The position numbers and the translations under genes are program-made. From assembly GCF_003854275.1 (NCBI RefSeq), contig NZ_QTQP01000023.1:57623-121622 (forward strand): a stretch of 64,000 nucleotides of DNA, written 5' to 3'. Shown here piece by piece: positions 26,755-34,861 of the stretch (positions within the stretch are counted from its first letter, which is position 1; the number at the start of each line of letters is the position of its first letter). The notes below the pieces were generated by a model, which had not been told where the DNA came from, ran no database searches, and was given only the letters and a program-made list of their open reading frames with translations. The stretch is from Burkholderia sp. Bp8963. GTDB lineage: Bacteria > Pseudomonadota > Gammaproteobacteria > Burkholderiales > Burkholderiaceae.

Positions 26755-27543
26755 ATGCGTTTGCATATGACCAACAGTGGCGCGATTACGCTGATTGCAC
26801 CGTCGCACTTCAAGCAATTCGAGATCCTCGTAGACGAGCAGCCCGGCGCACTGCTGGATCGCGCGATTGCGCGCGTCGGGCAGCGTGCCGATGACGAACA
26901 CATCTGGGTCAATCCGCAAGTCATTCGGTTCCTGTCCGGCAAGGCCGGCGATGCCGACTGGGAAGCCGGGTTCGAAGCGATGGTGGGTTTCGCCAGGAAG
27001 TTCAACTGGGTCAACGAAGCGGGCCTGATTCGCGCGCACATGGTGCGCAATGCAGGTTCGGCTGGCAGTTCGGTGGAAGATTTCAAGGCAGCCATGCGTA
27101 TGCTGGCGGCGGGTGTATCCGCGATCACGACGGGCGACGTCGCCCAGCCGAGCGGTATGGTGATCTCCAGCCTGACGGCGATTTCGGCGGACCCTCCGCT
27201 GGTGGGCTTTTTCGTGCACCGCGATTCATCCATGCTCGAGCCGCTGAACACGCATGGGAAATTCGTGGCCAATATCCTGGGCCAGGCACATCAGCACGTG
27301 GTGACGAAGTTCCTGAAGATGCCGCAGGGCTGTGCGCGATTTGCCGACGGGCAGTGGGGGGCGGGGCTGGACGGCCTGCCGATCCTGCTCGACGCGTTGG
27401 CGAATGTGGAGTGCGAGGTCATCCATACCACGACGCTGGGCACGCACGAGATGTTCGTTGGCAAGATCCGCAAGACGACCACCGACGATGCGGGCTCGCC
27501 GCTGGTGAACTTCAATGCGGGGATTCGCGGTTTGGCGCAGTGA
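26755..27543 (+). CDS. Flavin reductase (HpaC/RutF-like) with N-terminal extension
   Basis: A 262-aa protein. The C-terminal about 160 residues are a flavin reductase domain: FKAAMRMLAAGVSAITT, then GMVISSLTAISADPPLVGFFV, then HGKFVANILGQAHQHVV. These supply reduced FMN/FAD from NAD(P)H to a monooxygenase. The first about 100 residues are an extra region (ALLDRAIARVGQRADDEHIW...) that I do not recognise from typical HpaC proteins. The start at 26755 is set by GGAG 9 nt upstream; the frame extends to 26626 without support. The shared promoter dyad makes the luciferase-like enzyme at 20620 its likely partner. Confidence 0.88.
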   Translation: MRLHMTNSGAITLIAPSHFKQFEILVDEQPGALLDRAIARVGQRADDEHIWVNPQVIRFLSGKAGDADWEAGFEAMVGFARKFNWVNEAGLIRAHMVRNAGSAGSSVEDFKAAMRMLAAGVSAITTGDVAQPSGMVISSLTAISADPPLVGFFVHRDSSMLEPLNTHGKFVANILGQAHQHVVTKFLKMPQGCARFADGQWGAGLDGLPILLDALANVECEVIHTTTLGTHEMFVGKIRKTTTDDAGSPLVNFNAGIRGLAQ

Positions 27544-27744
27544 GTGGACATTCCGATGTTTGCATACGACAGCAGTATCAACACGGCTTCGCAATCGGCT
27601 GACACGATCGCCGTACGTGTGCGGGCCGTGGCGGTATCGGCATGGGTGAGCCCCAGGGATTACGGGTTCGACCTGTACGGTTATTTCGGTGACGATGGCG
27701 CGGAGCCGGTGAATTTCCAGGTGCAGGGAAGATCCGACTCATGA
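27544..27744 (+). CDS. Possible small protein of unknown function
   Basis: A 66-residue frame starts with GTG directly after the flavin reductase stop. It has no ribosome site of its own, no recognised domain and no signal or membrane segment. It ends before the terminator at 27765. It could be translated by coupling, or be chance coding potential. Low confidence. Confidence 0.2.
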   Translation: MDIPMFAYDSSINTASQSADTIAVRVRAVAVSAWVSPRDYGFDLYGYFGDDGAEPVNFQVQGRSDS

Positions 27745-27764
27745 CCCGCCCGTTCATTTAAAAA

Positions 27765-27796
27765 CCCTTTTGGATGCGAATCCAGGAGGGCTTTTT
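27765..27796 (+). terminator. Rho-independent terminator after the flavin reductase
   Basis: CCCT-TT-TGGAT at 27765-27775 pairs with ATCCA-GG-AGGG at 27780-27790 around a GCGA loop with a small TT/GG internal mismatch. It is followed by C and TTTTT on the plus strand. Confidence 0.75.
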
Positions 27797-27919
27797 CGTC
27801 ACGCACTCATCGCGTCGTTTGCCGTTGCCGGGCTGGTACCGACATGCCGAATCCACGCAATGCCGCGTCGAAATCATATCGACCCGGAATTGCCGTCTCA
27901 CGCTACGAGGAGTCTGATA

Positions 27920-28660
27920 GTGCACCTCCCTGTTCTGTACGCCGTGTCCAATGGCGTTGCTGAAATCGAAATCAATCGACGCGAGCGCAAGAATGCGCTG
28001 GACGACAATGCCTACACGATGCTCAGCGAGGCATTCGCCGATGCCGAAAATGATCCGGAAGTTCGGGTTCTTCTCATTCGTGGCCAAAGCGACATGTTTA
28101 CGGCCGGCAAGGATCTCAAATCCGAATCCGTTCCCCACGAAGGCTATCGTCCGGTCCTGACCTTCATGGATACGGTGAATGCCCTGACAAAGCCACTGAT
28201 TGCGGCGGTAGCGGGATCGGCAATGGGCATCGGCACGACGCTCCTGTATCACTGCGATGTCGTATATGCGGCCTCCAATGCGACATTCGGCATGCCGTTC
28301 ACCAAAATCGGCGTGAGCCCCGAATTCGGATCGAGCCGGCTGGCGCCGATGACCGCCGGTTACCGCCTGGCCGCCGAAGCGATGTTGTTTGCCGAAACGT
28401 TCGACGCTGATCATGCGCTGCGCACTGGCCTCGTGAACCGCGTGCTGCCGCCCGAAAAGCTGTTCGCCTACGCCCGCGAACGCGCGGAGAAACTGGCGAA
28501 GATGCCGGGCGCCTCGGTTGCCACGACCAAGGCGCTGATCAAGCGCCATGCATTCGCAGACATGAACTCGCTGTTCCGGTCCGAGCTGTACGAATTCGAA
28601 ACGCTGCTCGATTCGGCTGAATCGAAGGCGCTTATCGGAAATTTTCGTAAAGGGCATTGA
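27920..28660 (+). CDS. Enoyl-CoA isomerase-like crotonase
   Basis: A 246-aa crotonase starting at GTG 27920, with GAGGAG 7 nt upstream. The oxyanion segments are MFTAGKDL near residue 62 and AGSAMGIGTTL near 103. Both hydratase glutamates are absent (T and F at those places). Instead the protein has PFTKIGVSPEFGSS, the arrangement of the delta3,delta2-enoyl-CoA isomerase (PECI-like) branch in which the later Glu (SPE) is the base. It is therefore more likely to shift a double bond than to hydrate it. It follows a terminator, so it is probably transcribed separately from the flavin reductase. It is the last gene of the cluster before the mobile-element zone. Confidence 0.88.
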   Translation: MHLPVLYAVSNGVAEIEINRRERKNALDDNAYTMLSEAFADAENDPEVRVLLIRGQSDMFTAGKDLKSESVPHEGYRPVLTFMDTVNALTKPLIAAVAGSAMGIGTTLLYHCDVVYAASNATFGMPFTKIGVSPEFGSSRLAPMTAGYRLAAEAMLFAETFDADHALRTGLVNRVLPPEKLFAYARERAEKLAKMPGASVATTKALIKRHAFADMNSLFRSELYEFETLLDSAESKALIGNFRKGH

Positions 28661-29078
28661 GCGCCGTCGATGTCGCGTTCGGCTGATCCGTGGACAAGAT
28701 CCGCGTCGCTTTTCGAGGATCGAATCGGTCAGGACAATTGCAGCTGTACCGGCAGCTCGGTCGTGCGCCGCTGTTGGTGTTCGAAGTTTCTGCTAACCGT
28801 GGCCACAGTTACTGCTAACGCGTGAACTCTCGGCAGCACCGCCAGCAAAGGCCGAGAGCGATTTTCTCGTCGTGTCCGCTGTGATGCTTTGGCGCAACAA
28901 TAAGACTGGGGCGTGTTCACAAATTCTGCTAATGCACCTTCAAGAGTGTGAGATCGTGTTAGTGGCCCGCGAGCGGCTTGATGGGACATGCCGCCCGTGA
29001 CAAGCTCGTGGTGAGCGTAGGAACGGTGAGCAACAAATTGGGTGTAAGCGCAATGATTTTCTTTGGGTAACTCGATTC
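28661..29078. other. Border sequence between the cluster and the IS110 remnant
   Basis: No gene was recognised in these about 420 bases. CTGCTAAC occurs twice around 28790-28820 and CTGCTAAT again near 28930. CTCTCGG/CCGAGAG at 28827-28858 is an inverted repeat with an 18-nt loop. A short open frame ending in SVGTVSNKLGVSAMIFFG near 29010-29070 could be a protein tail, unidentified. The stretch looks like stacked mobile-element scars. Confidence 0.4.
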
Positions 29079-30067
29079 TTTACGGCGATTTCAAAGGCCA
29101 AAGCGCGCTGTCATCTGACCATTGATGCCCCGGTGCGCAGCTGTTATGAAGCCGGGCGTGACGGTTTCTGGCTGCACCGCTGCCTGGATGCACATCAGAT
29201 CACGAACCTGGTGGTGGATTCAGCCAGTATCGAAGTGAACCGGCGCAGACGTCGCGCCAAGACCGACCGTCTCGACAGCGACAAGCTGTTGTCGATGCTG
29301 ATGCGTTACTACGGTGGTGAGCGCCGGGTGTGGACGGTCGCACGTATCCCCACCCCCGAACAGGACGATGAGCGGCGGGTACACCGTGAACTCGGTCGCC
29401 TGCGGCAGGACGCACCGCCCACAGCAACCGCATCCGCTCGCTGCTGGTTCTCCACAACCTGCGGCCCGAGCACATCGGTGGCCGCGCGTGGGCGCACTGG
29501 TGGGCGCAGCACACCACACAGCTGTTGCCGGCCCTGCGCGCCGAGATCGAACGCGAATTCGAACGGCTGTTGCTCGCTGCCGGGCAGATCAAGGCGCTCG
29601 AGGTACAGCAGCAGCGCGAGGTGCGCAGCGGTGCGCAACCCGCGATTGCGCGGCTCGCGCGCCTTGCGGGTATCGGCACCGGCAGTGCCTGGGTCCTGAT
29701 CAGGGAACTGTTCGGTTGGCGGCAGTTTCACAACCGCGGTGACGTGGCCGGCTGCCTGGGCCTGGCCCCGACGCCCTATGCCAGCGGTACCAGTGAAGTC
29801 GAGCAGGGCATCAGCAAGATCGGCAACAAGCGAGCCCGATGGCTGATGGTGGAACTGGCGTGGAGCTGGTTGCGCTTCCAGCGCAGCAGCCAGCTAAGCG
29901 ACTGGTTCAACGAGCGCTTTGCAGGCGGCGGCAAGCGTATGCGACGCATCGGCATTGTGGCACTTGCCAGACGTCTGGCGGTCGCGCTATGGCGCTATCT
30001 GGAATTCGGCGAGATACCCCTCGGGGCAATCCTCAAGCCGCCTGCGAAGAAGGTGACGGCGACCTGA
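29079..30067 (+). pseudogene. IS110-family transposase, 5'-truncated and frameshifted
   Basis: This is a remnant of an IS110-family DEDD transposase. The N-terminal part is recognisable from about 29079 (AKARCHLTID, then CYEAGRDGFWLHRCL and KTDRLDSDKL). It runs in one frame to about 29411, where the expected CGGCAGGACCGCACC reads CGGCAGGACGCACC. This single-base loss moves the rest into another frame. The C-terminal Transposase_20 domain continues (LARLAGIGTGSAWVLIREL, GLAPTPYASGTSE, ISKIGNKRARW) to the stop at 30067. The first about 55 codons, which normally carry the first catalytic Asp, cannot be found upstream. The element is therefore inactive unless the frame is restored. The ends were not identified. 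Confidence 0.85.
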
Positions 30068-30123
30068 AGAGCCAACGTCGAGCGGCAACAGCGTTTGAAG
30101 TCGTCCCCGGTGGAGTGACCAAC

Positions 30124-30411
30124 ATGTCGACACACCTGCTTCTTCTCTACAAGGGGTACGAACTTCATCCCCTCGTCTTCGCCCGCACATTCAGTCGCTT
30201 TGACGGACATTCCCGTTACGCCGAAGGGTATGACATTGCGGTACGGATATGTCGCCCGGGCGCGATAGCAACCTCCGCCGCGAGCCGTGTTTTCAGGCTG
30301 AACCAACCGCATGCATTCTCCGACTTTGGTATAGCAAGGCGTGCCGCCCGGCAGCAGGGAAAGGACATCATAGACGGAAAGGTGAGCGGAGCTTCGGTCA
30401 TCGACATGTGA
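30124..30411 (+). CDS. Small conserved hypothetical protein
   Basis: A 95-aa protein starting at ATG 30124 with GGAG 8 nt upstream. The opening YKGYELHPLVFARTFSR and the later FSDFGIARRAARQQGKDIIDG resemble a family of short Burkholderia proteins of unknown function that share the pattern YKGxELHPL...A...IIDG. It has no signal peptide or membrane segment. It lies just past the IS110 remnant and is not part of it. Confidence 0.55.
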   Translation: MSTHLLLLYKGYELHPLVFARTFSRFDGHSRYAEGYDIAVRICRPGAIATSAASRVFRLNQPHAFSDFGIARRAARQQGKDIIDGKVSGASVIDM

Positions 30412-31038
30412 AAAGACTGCTGGCGTCTGACATCAGCTGATTTGTTCGGGCTGCGGGTTGCTCTCTCGTTGATGGCCGATTTGACCGTCGTTGTTTCAGA
30501 AAGATGGCCACTGGCGGAGAGCATCCTTCGGCGTATTTCTTCGTTCAGTCAAACGCGGCGGTCGGCCGCGGCGACGCGAGAAACTGAACGCACGCATTCT
30601 TCGTCACTGGTATCGCCTCCATGCAAAGTGATCGCAATGCGATTCCGTACTACCTCGTTTTACGCACTGACTGTCCGCCGTATGTTCTGAACGCTGACCG
30701 CCATGTCCTGCGCCGCGAGGCAAGCCTTCTCCTGCGAGCATTCGCGAGAGCCCGCGGCGCGCCGACCTCAATCGCGGACGACGCATGGAACGACTTTTCC
30801 GGCTCGGAATCCATTTCGCTCCTTGAGCGCACGAAGATGCGGGTCTACGCACTGGTTTGCGGGGCCGAAAGCGAACATCAACTCCGGTTACTGGCCGCTC
30901 TCTGACTGCACCAACGTGCGCATTCCACGCAGACGGCGAGCTCAGCGGCTCATTCGAAACGAGGTCTGTTTGCGAAGGCGATCGGTCCGACAAATCGTCG
31001 ATGGCGGCGTGGCTGGAGGTATGTACATCTTCGATCGA
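30412..31038. other. Intergenic/decayed region, no gene recognised
   Basis: About 630 bp between the small hypothetical gene and the istA fragment. A 94-codon frame at 30621-30905 (opening MQSDRNAIPYYLVLRTD) is the best candidate but has no ribosome site and no recognised family. I treat it as unproven. The stretch is flanked on both sides by mobile-element remnants. Confidence 0.35.
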
Positions 31039-31266
31039 TCAACCAGGGCAGGCATGGTTACGTCCGAAGATCGCTGCCAGTTCGGCGTCGTCCGGCAAGG
31101 GCCGACCGGGATCGAGCCAGTCCCGAGCGAGCGCGACCTGCCTGACGGTCTTCAGCTTCCCACGCCCCATCAGGCGTGCGCTGGCAATGTCGCGGTCGGA
31201 ATCGCCCTGACGCATGCGCGCCAGGACCTGTCGATACTCAAACACTTCGAACCTCCTTCGACTCAT
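31039..31266 (-). pseudogene. istA: IS21-family transposase IstA, N-terminal fragment
   Basis: About 75 codons, opening MSRRRFEVFEYRQVLARMRQ and continuing with DIASARLMGRGKLKTVRQ, match the N-terminal helix-turn-helix of IS21-family IstA, which is normally about 340-500 aa. The similarity stops after LAAIFGR, and a stop follows at 31039, so the catalytic DDE core and IstB are missing. It reads away from the 25-bp repeats at 31360-31453, exactly as istA reads away from the left end in an intact IS21 element. Confidence 0.8.
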
Positions 31267-31359
31267 CGGCCCTCCGGGCAAAAAGCCTGAAGGTACCGGG
31301 TTGCGGAAATTCGAAATGCGTTTCGGGCTGCCGCCCGACAGAACACTGAGCCCGCTACG

Positions 31360-31453
31360 TGGCTCGATTACGCCGATCCTGCGGTGGCTCCAATACGCCG
31401 ATCATCGAGTGGCCCGATTGCGCCGATCATGCACTGGCTCGATTGCGGCGGTC
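31360..31453. repeat. Four tandem 25-bp repeats, IS21-type end repeats
   Basis: Units start at 31360, 31385, 31410 and 31435 with exact 25-bp spacing and share TGGCTCGATTRCGCCGATC; the last unit is diverged and shorter. IS21-family ends carry several copies of a transposase-binding repeat, and these lie upstream of the istA fragment. There are no spacers, so it is not a CRISPR array. Confidence 0.75.
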
Positions 31454-31662
31454 CAGGAAGCGATCGATACTTCTCAGCAGGTGTTCGCGAGGGACGTGAC
31501 TATAGAGGTTGATTTACCGCTCAGGATGAAACTGCCATAATCCAAAAAGAAAAGCTTGGAAGAGTGGCGGCATGACGTTCGGGAACGCGCTCGTGAGGAG
31601 CTTAGTCGGCTTCCGGCGACGCCCGCCAAGTTCGGGCGATTCCCCGTGGAAAGCGAACGGCT

Positions 31663-32240
31663 TCAAGTCTTTCGCTGGCGTTCCGCGAGCTTGGCGTTGA
31701 AGTCATCCAGGACCGCGCGAGCGAGACCCGACGCGAAGCGCTGGTCTCGCACCAAGGCATCATCGTTGGCCTGGTAGTGGAACTTCGCGTAGGCCACTGC
31801 TCCGACCTTTTGGTATCCCTCGCCATGTTCGTCGTCGCAGAAGCGCCGGTGCAGGGCCGCGAGTCCTGCTTCGATTGCGTCGGGGTGGGCCTGCGACAAC
31901 GCCCGCTGCACGAACAGTTCGGCGACTTCGTCGATCGTTCCCGCATACCGCAGCACGTGGATGAGGTCGGCCGCATCCTTGTTTTCCATGCGGTCGTCCA
32001 GCGCCAAGGCTTTCAGAATGACAAAGGCAGGCACGTCGGCAAAACGAACCACCTCAGTCGAGATACCTCCGCCGTCCAACAAGTGGCCCGTGATCGCGCG
32101 TTCCTGAAACCAGTCGTGCACGATGCCCGCGTACTTTACGGCAAGCGCGGAGACGCGTTCACCGTCGACGTTGACCGCTCGCCCGGGCTGCGCATCGCCA
32201 GCGTCGCGAAGGAACTCAACGAGCACGAACATATGCTCGT
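31663..32240 (-). pseudogene. C-terminal fragment of a nucleotidyltransferase-like protein
   Basis: About 190 codons read GRAVNVDGERVSALAVKYAG, then PAFVILKALALDDRMENKDA and DLIHVLRYAGTIDEV, ending AERQRKT. The block FVILKAxAxxDRxENKDAxDLxxVLR is typical of AbiEii-like or related nucleotidyltransferase-fold proteins, in which the Lys-Asp-Asp patch closes the fold. No start of its own and no N-terminal GSxxxD motif are present. The frame is open upstream only because it fuses by chance to the JetC fragment. It may be a toxin-antitoxin or abortive-infection relic; the exact family is uncertain. Confidence 0.45.
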
Positions 32241-32423
32241 CTATACGCCCGGCTGCGGATGTGCTTGCAGCCAATCGACGACCGCCAGCATTCGTTCCCA
32301 ATCGCCCGCGAATTCGAGCGCTTGCAACGGGTGCTGCGCAAGCCACATGGTGAGCTTCGGCTGGCGGGAGCGTGTGATTTCGAGCAGCCGCTCGAACTGC
32401 GCTGCGTCGCGGCGCTTGTCCTT
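32241..32423 (-). pseudogene. jetD: Fragment of Wadjet protein JetD (DUF3322-like N-terminal region)
   Basis: About 60 codons in their own frame: KDKRRDAAQFERLLEITRS, then LAQHPLQALEFAGDWERMLA and VVDWLQAHPQPGV. The RDAxxFxxLLxxTRxRxP...W...PLxALExAxDWxRxLxVVxWxxxHPxPG pattern is that of JetD, the topoisomerase-VI-like nuclease subunit of Wadjet defence systems, shortly before its YLRQVDIPGV-type segment. It stops at a TAG right after PGV. It lies directly downstream of a JetC fragment on the same strand, in the order expected for jetC-jetD. Assignment is by motif memory only. Confidence 0.55.
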
Positions 32424-32429
32424 GCTCGC

Positions 32430-32616
32430 TGTGGCGATCGCAGTCGTCGACAAGCGGTGTCAGCAGTTCTACTTGGCGTTTGGCTTTCAGTACTGCCTCG
32501 TGCGCGCGATTCAGATCGTCGAAGTGAGTGATCAATGCGTCGACGCGCGGTGCCACCTCGAACGGCTCGAGCATGTGGCTGCGTACGAAGTCAGTGAGAT
32601 TGCCCACCGATTTCAT
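32430..32616 (-). pseudogene. jetC: Fragment of Wadjet protein JetC (SMC-like ATPase)
   Basis: About 60 codons: GNLTDFVRSHMLEPFEVAP, then RVDALITHFDDLNRAHEAVL and KAKRQVELLTPLVDDCDRH. This matches the region after the N-terminal ATPase part of JetC (MksB/SMC-like) proteins, a member of the about 1,100-residue SMC-like ATPases. It is cut at its 5' side by the IS5-family transposase fragment, with the transposase stop overlapping at 32613, and at its 3' side by the JetD scrap in another frame. It is certainly non-functional. Confidence 0.55.
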
Positions 32617-33221
32617 CGATAGAGCCGTGCATCGGGATCGGTCCTGGACTCATGTGTTTCGTTGCTGCGCTTCTCGCCTTTGAAGTCGCCTGCGCTGCCG
32701 CCGTCGCGATCCTGATCGTCATTGTCCTTGGGCACGAAGCTCTTGTGCCCCGCCCACGCCTGGATCAGCGTGCCGTCCACGCTGAAGTGCTCGCCCGAGA
32801 GCAGGCACTTCTTCTCGGCGATCACCGCCACCTCGTTGAAGAATTCGATGATCGCATCGTGCTTGATCAGACGTTCGCGGTTCTTCGTGAAGACCGTCGG
32901 CACCCAGACCTCGTCATCCATGGCCAAGCCGATGAACCAGCGAAACAGCAAGTTGTACTGCACCTGCTCCATCAGTTGGCGCTCCGAGCGGACGCTGTAG
33001 AGCACCTGGATCAGCATGGCTCGCAGCAACTTCTCCGGCGCGATGCTCGGCCGCCCACCCTTGATGTCGGCCTCGTACATCCCGGCAAACAACTGATCCA
33101 TCTTCGCCAGTGCTTCGTTCGCCATCAAGCGGATCGAACGCAACGGATGAGACTTCGGAACGAAGTCGTCCAGCTTGCGCATGGAAAACAGACTCTCGGT
33201 GAATGTGTCGGCGCCGCGCAT
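32613..33221 (-). pseudogene. IS5-family transposase, N-terminal part only
   Basis: A 202-codon frame with the DUF772-type N-terminus (FTESLFSMRKLDDFVPKSHP, RPSIAPEKLLRAMLIQVLYS) and the first DDE aspartate region FSVDGTLIQAWAGHKSF. Full-length relatives are about 330-370 aa and carry the second Asp and the Glu further on. Here the sequence breaks off after TDPDARLYR, exactly where the JetC fragment begins. The deletion therefore removed the transposase C-terminus, the right end of the IS and most of jetC. Confidence 0.88.
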
Positions 33222-33837
33222 GATCTCCAGGGGGCAAGTGGGGGGCTTCCATCAACGCTTCAGGGGCCATCCCCGATGACGTTACCGCCGGTACTTCAGC
33301 AGCCTGCTAGGCGCGTTTCTCGGTTCGTGGGTAGTTGGGTATCTAAATGGTGCGACCGGAGGCCCGTAGACCTCGTACATCTTCATGGCAGTCGCGCTAC
33401 TACTTTCCGTGATACTGATGATCTCGGTTCCAGTCCGTTCCGGGCGGTTCGGAACGCGCGAGCAACCCTGTCTTGAGGTTTGAGGGTCCGCCGACATCCG
33501 GTGCGATCCGCGACTTTTTCGTGTTTTTGAGTATTCGTGGCGTGGCTGCCAGGCTCCGTCGCCGCTGAGGACGCTCGAGTTTGCCGCGGCAGTCTTGCGG
33601 GCAATACGGCTACGGGCACGCCTGCATGCATCCGCCATCAAGTTTAGTTCGTTTATCGAAACAGACGAATCAGGAATTTGTCTAGTCATCGTCATCGGGT
33701 GATCGCGTTGCATGCACCATATTCGTGCTCCTGATCTCCCTTCGTGACGCACATCGGAGCCAATTTTTAGGGGATTTCCCGCGTTTTCAGGTTCTTTTTT
33801 GATCAGCGCTTGTCGCCACATTTTTCTTCTTGCATGC
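33222..33837. other. IS end and flanking non-coding sequence
   Basis: About 615 bp with no recognised gene. A palindromic AGCAGCCTGCTAG at about 33299-33311 may lie near the left end of the IS5-type element. The sequence up to 33790 holds short open frames on both strands without family resemblance. The AT-rich stretch from 33760 leads into the promoter of the ABC transporter operon. Confidence 0.4.
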
Positions 33838-33849
33838 TTGTATAGACAA
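33838..33849. promoter_or_regulatory. HutC-type operator
   Basis: TTGT-ATAG-ACAA is a 4+4+4 inverted repeat matching the TTGTATxTACAA-type site of HutC regulators. It lies 60 bp upstream of the first ABC gene and overlaps a possible -10 (TATAGA, 33841-33846), as expected of a repressor site. The hutC-like gene is the last of the same operon. Confidence 0.65.
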
Positions 33850-33909
33850 ATTCCTGAGGCCGCTTGCATGACCGAAGGGATGGCGAACTTCAACGCAAGG
33901 AGAACTCTC

Positions 33910-34770
33910 GTGAACGGCAAGCGCATCAAGTGGACAATCAGGACGATCGGGGTCATCGCGGCGGCTGCGGCAACGTTTTGCGCACCGGCACAGGCGAAGG
34001 AATGGAAGACGGTGACGGTGGCGCTCGAAGGCGGCTACGCGCCTTGGAACCTCACGCTGCCGGGCGGCAAGATCGGCGGCTTCGAGCCCGAACTGCTCGC
34101 CAACGTGTGCGAGCGCATCAAGGTGCAGTGCAACATGGTTGCGCAGGACTGGGACGGGATGATTCCGGGTCTGCAGGCCGGCAAGTTCGATATCCTGATG
34201 GATGCGATCTCGATTACGCCGGAACGCGAAAAGATACTGCTGTTCTCGCGCCCGTATGCGGCGACGCCCGCGACGTTCGCCGTCACCGACACCAGGATCC
34301 TGCCGAAGGCCGCGCCCGGTGCACCGATCGTCAAGCTGTCGGGCGACACGAATGCCGACAAGCCGACCGTCGAAGCACTGCGCAAGCAACTGAAGGGCAA
34401 GACGATCGGCATCCAGTCGGGCACCGTCTATACCAAGTTCATCAACGACAGCTTCAAGGACATCGCGTCGATCCGCGTGTACAAGACCTCGCCTGAGCGC
34501 GATCTCGACCTCGTCGCCGGACGCATCGACGCATCGTTCGACGACGTCACTTATTACGCGGCGAACAATGCGAAGAAAGACAACGCATCGATCGTACTCG
34601 CGGGCCCGAAGCTCGGCGGCCCGATCTGGGGGCCGGGCGAAGGGCTCGCGTTCCGCAAGCAGGATGCCGACCTGAAGACGAAGTTCGATGCGGCGATCGG
34701 TGCCGCGCTCGCGGACGGCACCGTGAAGAAACTTGCCGACAAGTGGTTCAAGACCGACGTCACGCCGTAA
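33910..34770 (+). CDS. Periplasmic polar amino-acid-binding protein (ABC transporter)
   Basis: A 286-aa family 3 solute-binding protein. The GTG start at 33910 is set by AAGGAGAACTCTC. A signal peptide ends in FCAPAQA before KEWKTVTVAL. Family segments are GGYAPWNLTLPGGKIGGFEP, QDWDGMIPGLQAGKFDILMD, ITPEREKILLFSRPY and LKGKTIGIQSGT. These are the marks of lysine/arginine/ornithine/histidine-binding proteins (HisJ/ArgT type). Because it heads an operon with an ammonia-lyase homologue and a HutC-type regulator, histidine or a related imidazole compound is the likely ligand. This is inference from context. Confidence 0.92.
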   Translation: MNGKRIKWTIRTIGVIAAAAATFCAPAQAKEWKTVTVALEGGYAPWNLTLPGGKIGGFEPELLANVCERIKVQCNMVAQDWDGMIPGLQAGKFDILMDAISITPEREKILLFSRPYAATPATFAVTDTRILPKAAPGAPIVKLSGDTNADKPTVEALRKQLKGKTIGIQSGTVYTKFINDSFKDIASIRVYKTSPERDLDLVAGRIDASFDDVTYYAANNAKKDNASIVLAGPKLGGPIWGPGEGLAFRKQDADLKTKFDAAIGAALADGTVKKLADKWFKTDVTP

Positions 34771-34861
34771 GCCCGCGTCCGGCCGCCGTCGCGTAGGCGA
34801 TCCACGCGACGGCGGCGGTGCGCATCCTGCCGATCCAATCAATGCTTGCCGGGAGGCACGT

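Noticed and set aside
29133..29699. Plus-strand open frame as a complete protein of 188 aa
   Set aside because: Only its first about 90 codons are transposase. The rest is out of frame after the single-base deletion.
30604..30993. Minus-strand frame of 129 codons in the decayed region
   Set aside because: It is low-complexity Arg/Ser-rich with no ribosome site and no family resemblance.
31360..31453. Possible CRISPR array
   Set aside because: The 25-bp units are contiguous without spacers and sit beside istA, so they fit IS21 end repeats instead.
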